From Zonotrichia leucophrys gambelii (taxonomy: Eukaryota > Chordata > Aves > Passeriformes > Passerellidae), in assembly GCF_028769735.1 (NCBI RefSeq), contig NC_088179.1:2046001-2110000 (forward strand): 64,000 bases of DNA, given 5' to 3'. The notes under the pieces are model-generated. The model was not told where the DNA came from. It saw nothing but the letters and a program-made list of their open reading frames with translations, and did not search any database. The first letter of the stretch is position 1; each line of letters begins with the position of its first letter. Below are positions 63,401-64,000 of this stretch, piece by piece. A program made the position numbers and the translations under genes.

Positions 63401-64000
63401 TTTAGATCAGTAATGCATTGTGTTACTCAGCATTACTAAAAGGCACACATTCAAATTACTCTAAAAGCAGAAACAGATTCATTAATTTGGCTAAAATTCC
63501 CAAAATAATCTAAGTCATTCTACCTTTGCCTTCCAAACCAAGGCCAAAAAAACCTCAGTGGCAGTGTATATGTAAACCTAAAAAAAATTTTTTTGAGTAC
63601 AATATTCATCCACTGAGTCTACAGCTGGCACACTGCAAACTGAAATGCCACCATCACTGGGGCACAGAGCTGAGACTGGAATCCATTTCTATCTCCTGTG
63701 CCCCCCTGAACATACTTGCTTTGTGATTCTGTTCTCTTAACCTTGAAGTCCCAGTAATTTTCTTTTTAAGTCTGAAAATGCAATGGTGAAAATTAATAAT
63801 TTCCATCCATTTACACCCAATTATCTATAAGATTTTTACTCATATTTTTATTGAACTGCCCAGCATTTACAATATTGCAGCACCAATACTCTTGCTCAAA
63901 AAACATCTATAATTTGGGATCCAGAAATGGCCTAAGAAAATGCCTCTCCTGTTTTCAAATTCACAAGAAAAGGGCTAATAAAACAACAAAAGGAATTTTT
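57491..64000. other. Unassigned intronic sequence
   Basis: No gene, RNA or recognised element to the end of the window. Notable composition: a GGGA run at 58390-58410, a T homopolymer at 60317-60328, and an AT-rich, C-poor stretch at 62030-62280 that could be a decayed repeat. The upstream GPC5 exon was not found. Confidence 0.5.

Larger units (their letters stand above)
13498..64000 (-). other. GPC5: GPC5 upstream intron (probably intron 2), partial
   Basis: More than 50 kb above the exon has no exon-like open frame with splice sites that I could identify. This fits the very long introns known for GPC5 in vertebrates. Nearly all recognisable content is transposable elements and simple repeats, listed separately. 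The preceding GPC5 exon, which should carry the CC-containing N-terminal part of the core protein, was looked for and not seen, so it lies beyond 64000. Confidence 0.78.

Noticed and set aside
1..64000. tRNA, rRNA, riboswitch, operon or phage features
   Set aside because: None seen on either strand; the sequence is vertebrate intron and such features should not be forced.

Overview
The window looks like vertebrate nuclear DNA, and most likely a songbird (passerine) genome. It is AT-rich, almost entirely non-coding, and carries CR1 LINE fragments together with many solo LTRs of avian endogenous retroviruses. There is no bacterial gene density, operon, rRNA, tRNA or CRISPR array. The passerine assignment is an inference from the LTR families, which I recognise by eye only.

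One protein-coding exon can be supported: an internal exon of glypican-5 (GPC5) on the minus strand at 12803-13497. It is open throughout, has a consensus acceptor and donor, and encodes most of the cysteine-rich N-lobe of a glypican core protein. By the known human gene structure it is probably exon 3. Everything at higher coordinates (13498-64000) is then the upstream intron, and everything at lower coordinates (1-12802) is the downstream intron. I found no other exon.

The rest is intronic sequence with identifiable insertions. Four solo LTRs of one ERVK-like family (12182-12563, 15017-15400, 34363-34840, 51056-51440) each have a perfect 6-bp target-site duplication. Two of them flank the GPC5 exon in opposite orientations. 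At 16985-17420 lies a decayed reverse-transcriptase fragment of an endogenous retrovirus. At 17631-18868 an ERVL-like LTR is interrupted by a different LTR. A CR1 at 27384-28340 is split by a 553-bp LTR with a 6-bp duplication. Other LTR-like stretches lie at 26244-26511, 43523-43958 and 57000-57490. CR1 pieces lie at 29655-29870, 31575-31810, 32790-33045 and 51530-51965, all on the minus strand.

Simple and structured repeats include a 20-bp G-rich minisatellite (19145-19430), a 17-copy pentanucleotide array inside an LTR (34676-34760), a long ATAAT array leading into an AT-rich palindrome (53938-54290), a long imperfect inverted duplication (2393-3164) and a 149-bp tandem duplication (11867-12163). 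I see no new gene system. The most interesting layout is the inverted LTR pair around the coding exon, because it could influence splicing or circular RNA formation.
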